Shown here: positions 63,610 to 64,000 of the stretch, one piece after another
Layout of the letters: each line of letters starts with the position of its first letter
Position numbering within the stretch: position 1 is the first letter of the stretch
DNA from: Novipirellula galeiformis
GTDB taxonomy: Bacteria > Planctomycetota > Planctomycetia > Pirellulales > Pirellulaceae
Assembly (NCBI RefSeq): GCF_007860095.1
Contig: NZ_SJPT01000008.1
Location: 45,361-109,360 of the forward strand
Length of the DNA: 64,000 nt
Direction of reading: 5' to 3'
The notes under the pieces: model-generated
Databases searched by the model: none
Seen by the model: the letters and a program-made list of their open reading frames with translations, nothing else
What the model was told of the DNA's origin: nothing
Position numbers and translations under genes: made by a program

Positions 63610-64000
63610 GACAGGAACGAAAATGGAGACTTACTGGTGACGGGCTTACTGGTGACGGGCTTGCTCGTAACGGGGGATAGCGACGTTCGCGTGCCTCGCC
63701 CCCATGCCGAGTCGCCACGTTGTCGGCTCGGTGACCACCGGGCGACCACCGGGCGCCGACAAGCCCTCCCAAGGTTTCCCTGCGTATAACCTTCACGAGG
63801 ACTCAGCCGGTTTGACGAATGCTAAGAAAGACGAGGGCTAAGCAGGGAGGCAGGAATGATTGGGTGAAATCCCATTAGCCGCTTGGGCGTTAGCCAAATG
63901 GCACTCATTTTCACATTCCAGGAACATTATGCTCCCAACCACATGTGATTGGCACTGAATTTGCGCGAGCGGTTTGGTTTTCTTTTGACTGCCAAAAAGA
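63610..64000. other. Upstream region of the last sulfatase, to the window edge
   Basis: 391 bp. It contains three 15-bp tandem units (CTTACTGGTGACGGG twice at 63630-63659, then a diverged third) and an 11-bp tandem GACCACCGGGC (63733-63754). No gene starts before the edge of the window. Confidence 0.5.

Overview
The window comes from a planctomycete, most likely a Pirellulaceae member close to Rhodopirellula. I infer this from the combination of three secreted sulfatases, a DUF1559 prepilin-like protein beside a small lipoprotein, a PVC-type haem-binding dehydrogenase with a terminal CxxCH, a Ser/Thr kinase fused to WD40 repeats, PQQ-type propellers, a lysine-rich H1-like protein, and loosely packed genes separated by hairpin-rich spacers. 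No 16S or other marker confirms the genus.

Layout. 1-4865: a YgiQ-type radical SAM protein, a decayed hsdM 3' end embedded in REP-like repeats, a small HUH (Y1) transposase flanked by about 86-bp direct repeats, and a 2x[4Fe-4S] protein. 4911-20821: housekeeping genes (purL with a PurS-like N-terminus, tyrA, ribBA, a class V aminotransferase, glyA, pheT) mixed with an esterase, a nucleoside hydrolase, a DJ-1/PfpI protein, a propeller protein and a response regulator. 21207-21281: tRNA-Pro(GGG) with a strong terminator. 21547-27255: a leftward cluster of three DGPF/YCII proteins (one fused to a VOC domain), two stand-alone VOC proteins, DoxX and DUF1579, next to an ECF42-type sigma factor. An ECF42-like promoter lies ahead of the first gene.

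28309-35976: a ZIP metal transporter, a membrane-anchored unknown, an M50 protease, the H1-like protein with a structured leader, an Mrp/ApbC ATPase, and a translationally coupled pair of an unknown protein and a degenerate NtrC-type regulator. 36307-39159: a three-gene envelope cluster in which two adjacent proteins share a CCFG motif. 39356-43249: a tautomerase, a prenyltransferase/cyclase-like pseudogene with two nonsense codons and a frameshift, an ArsC-like reductase, a lipoprotein and a DUF1559 protein. 43452-48227: a mannitol-dehydrogenase-family gene with an NCS1 permease, and divergently a BON-MscS channel.

48517-63609: a catabolic and surface region with three sulfatases, a PQQ-propeller protein, a PVC haem dehydrogenase, an AhpD-like protein and a WD40 kinase. 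No integrase, plasmid or phage genes are visible. A trait that runs through the window is the abundance of 11-19 bp tandem duplications in the spacers, one of which duplicates a putative -10 hexamer. The best candidates for new biology are the transposase/repeat unit beside the hsdM remnant, the ECF42 operon, the structured leader of the H1-like gene, the ATPase-dead regulator pair and the CCFG envelope cluster.
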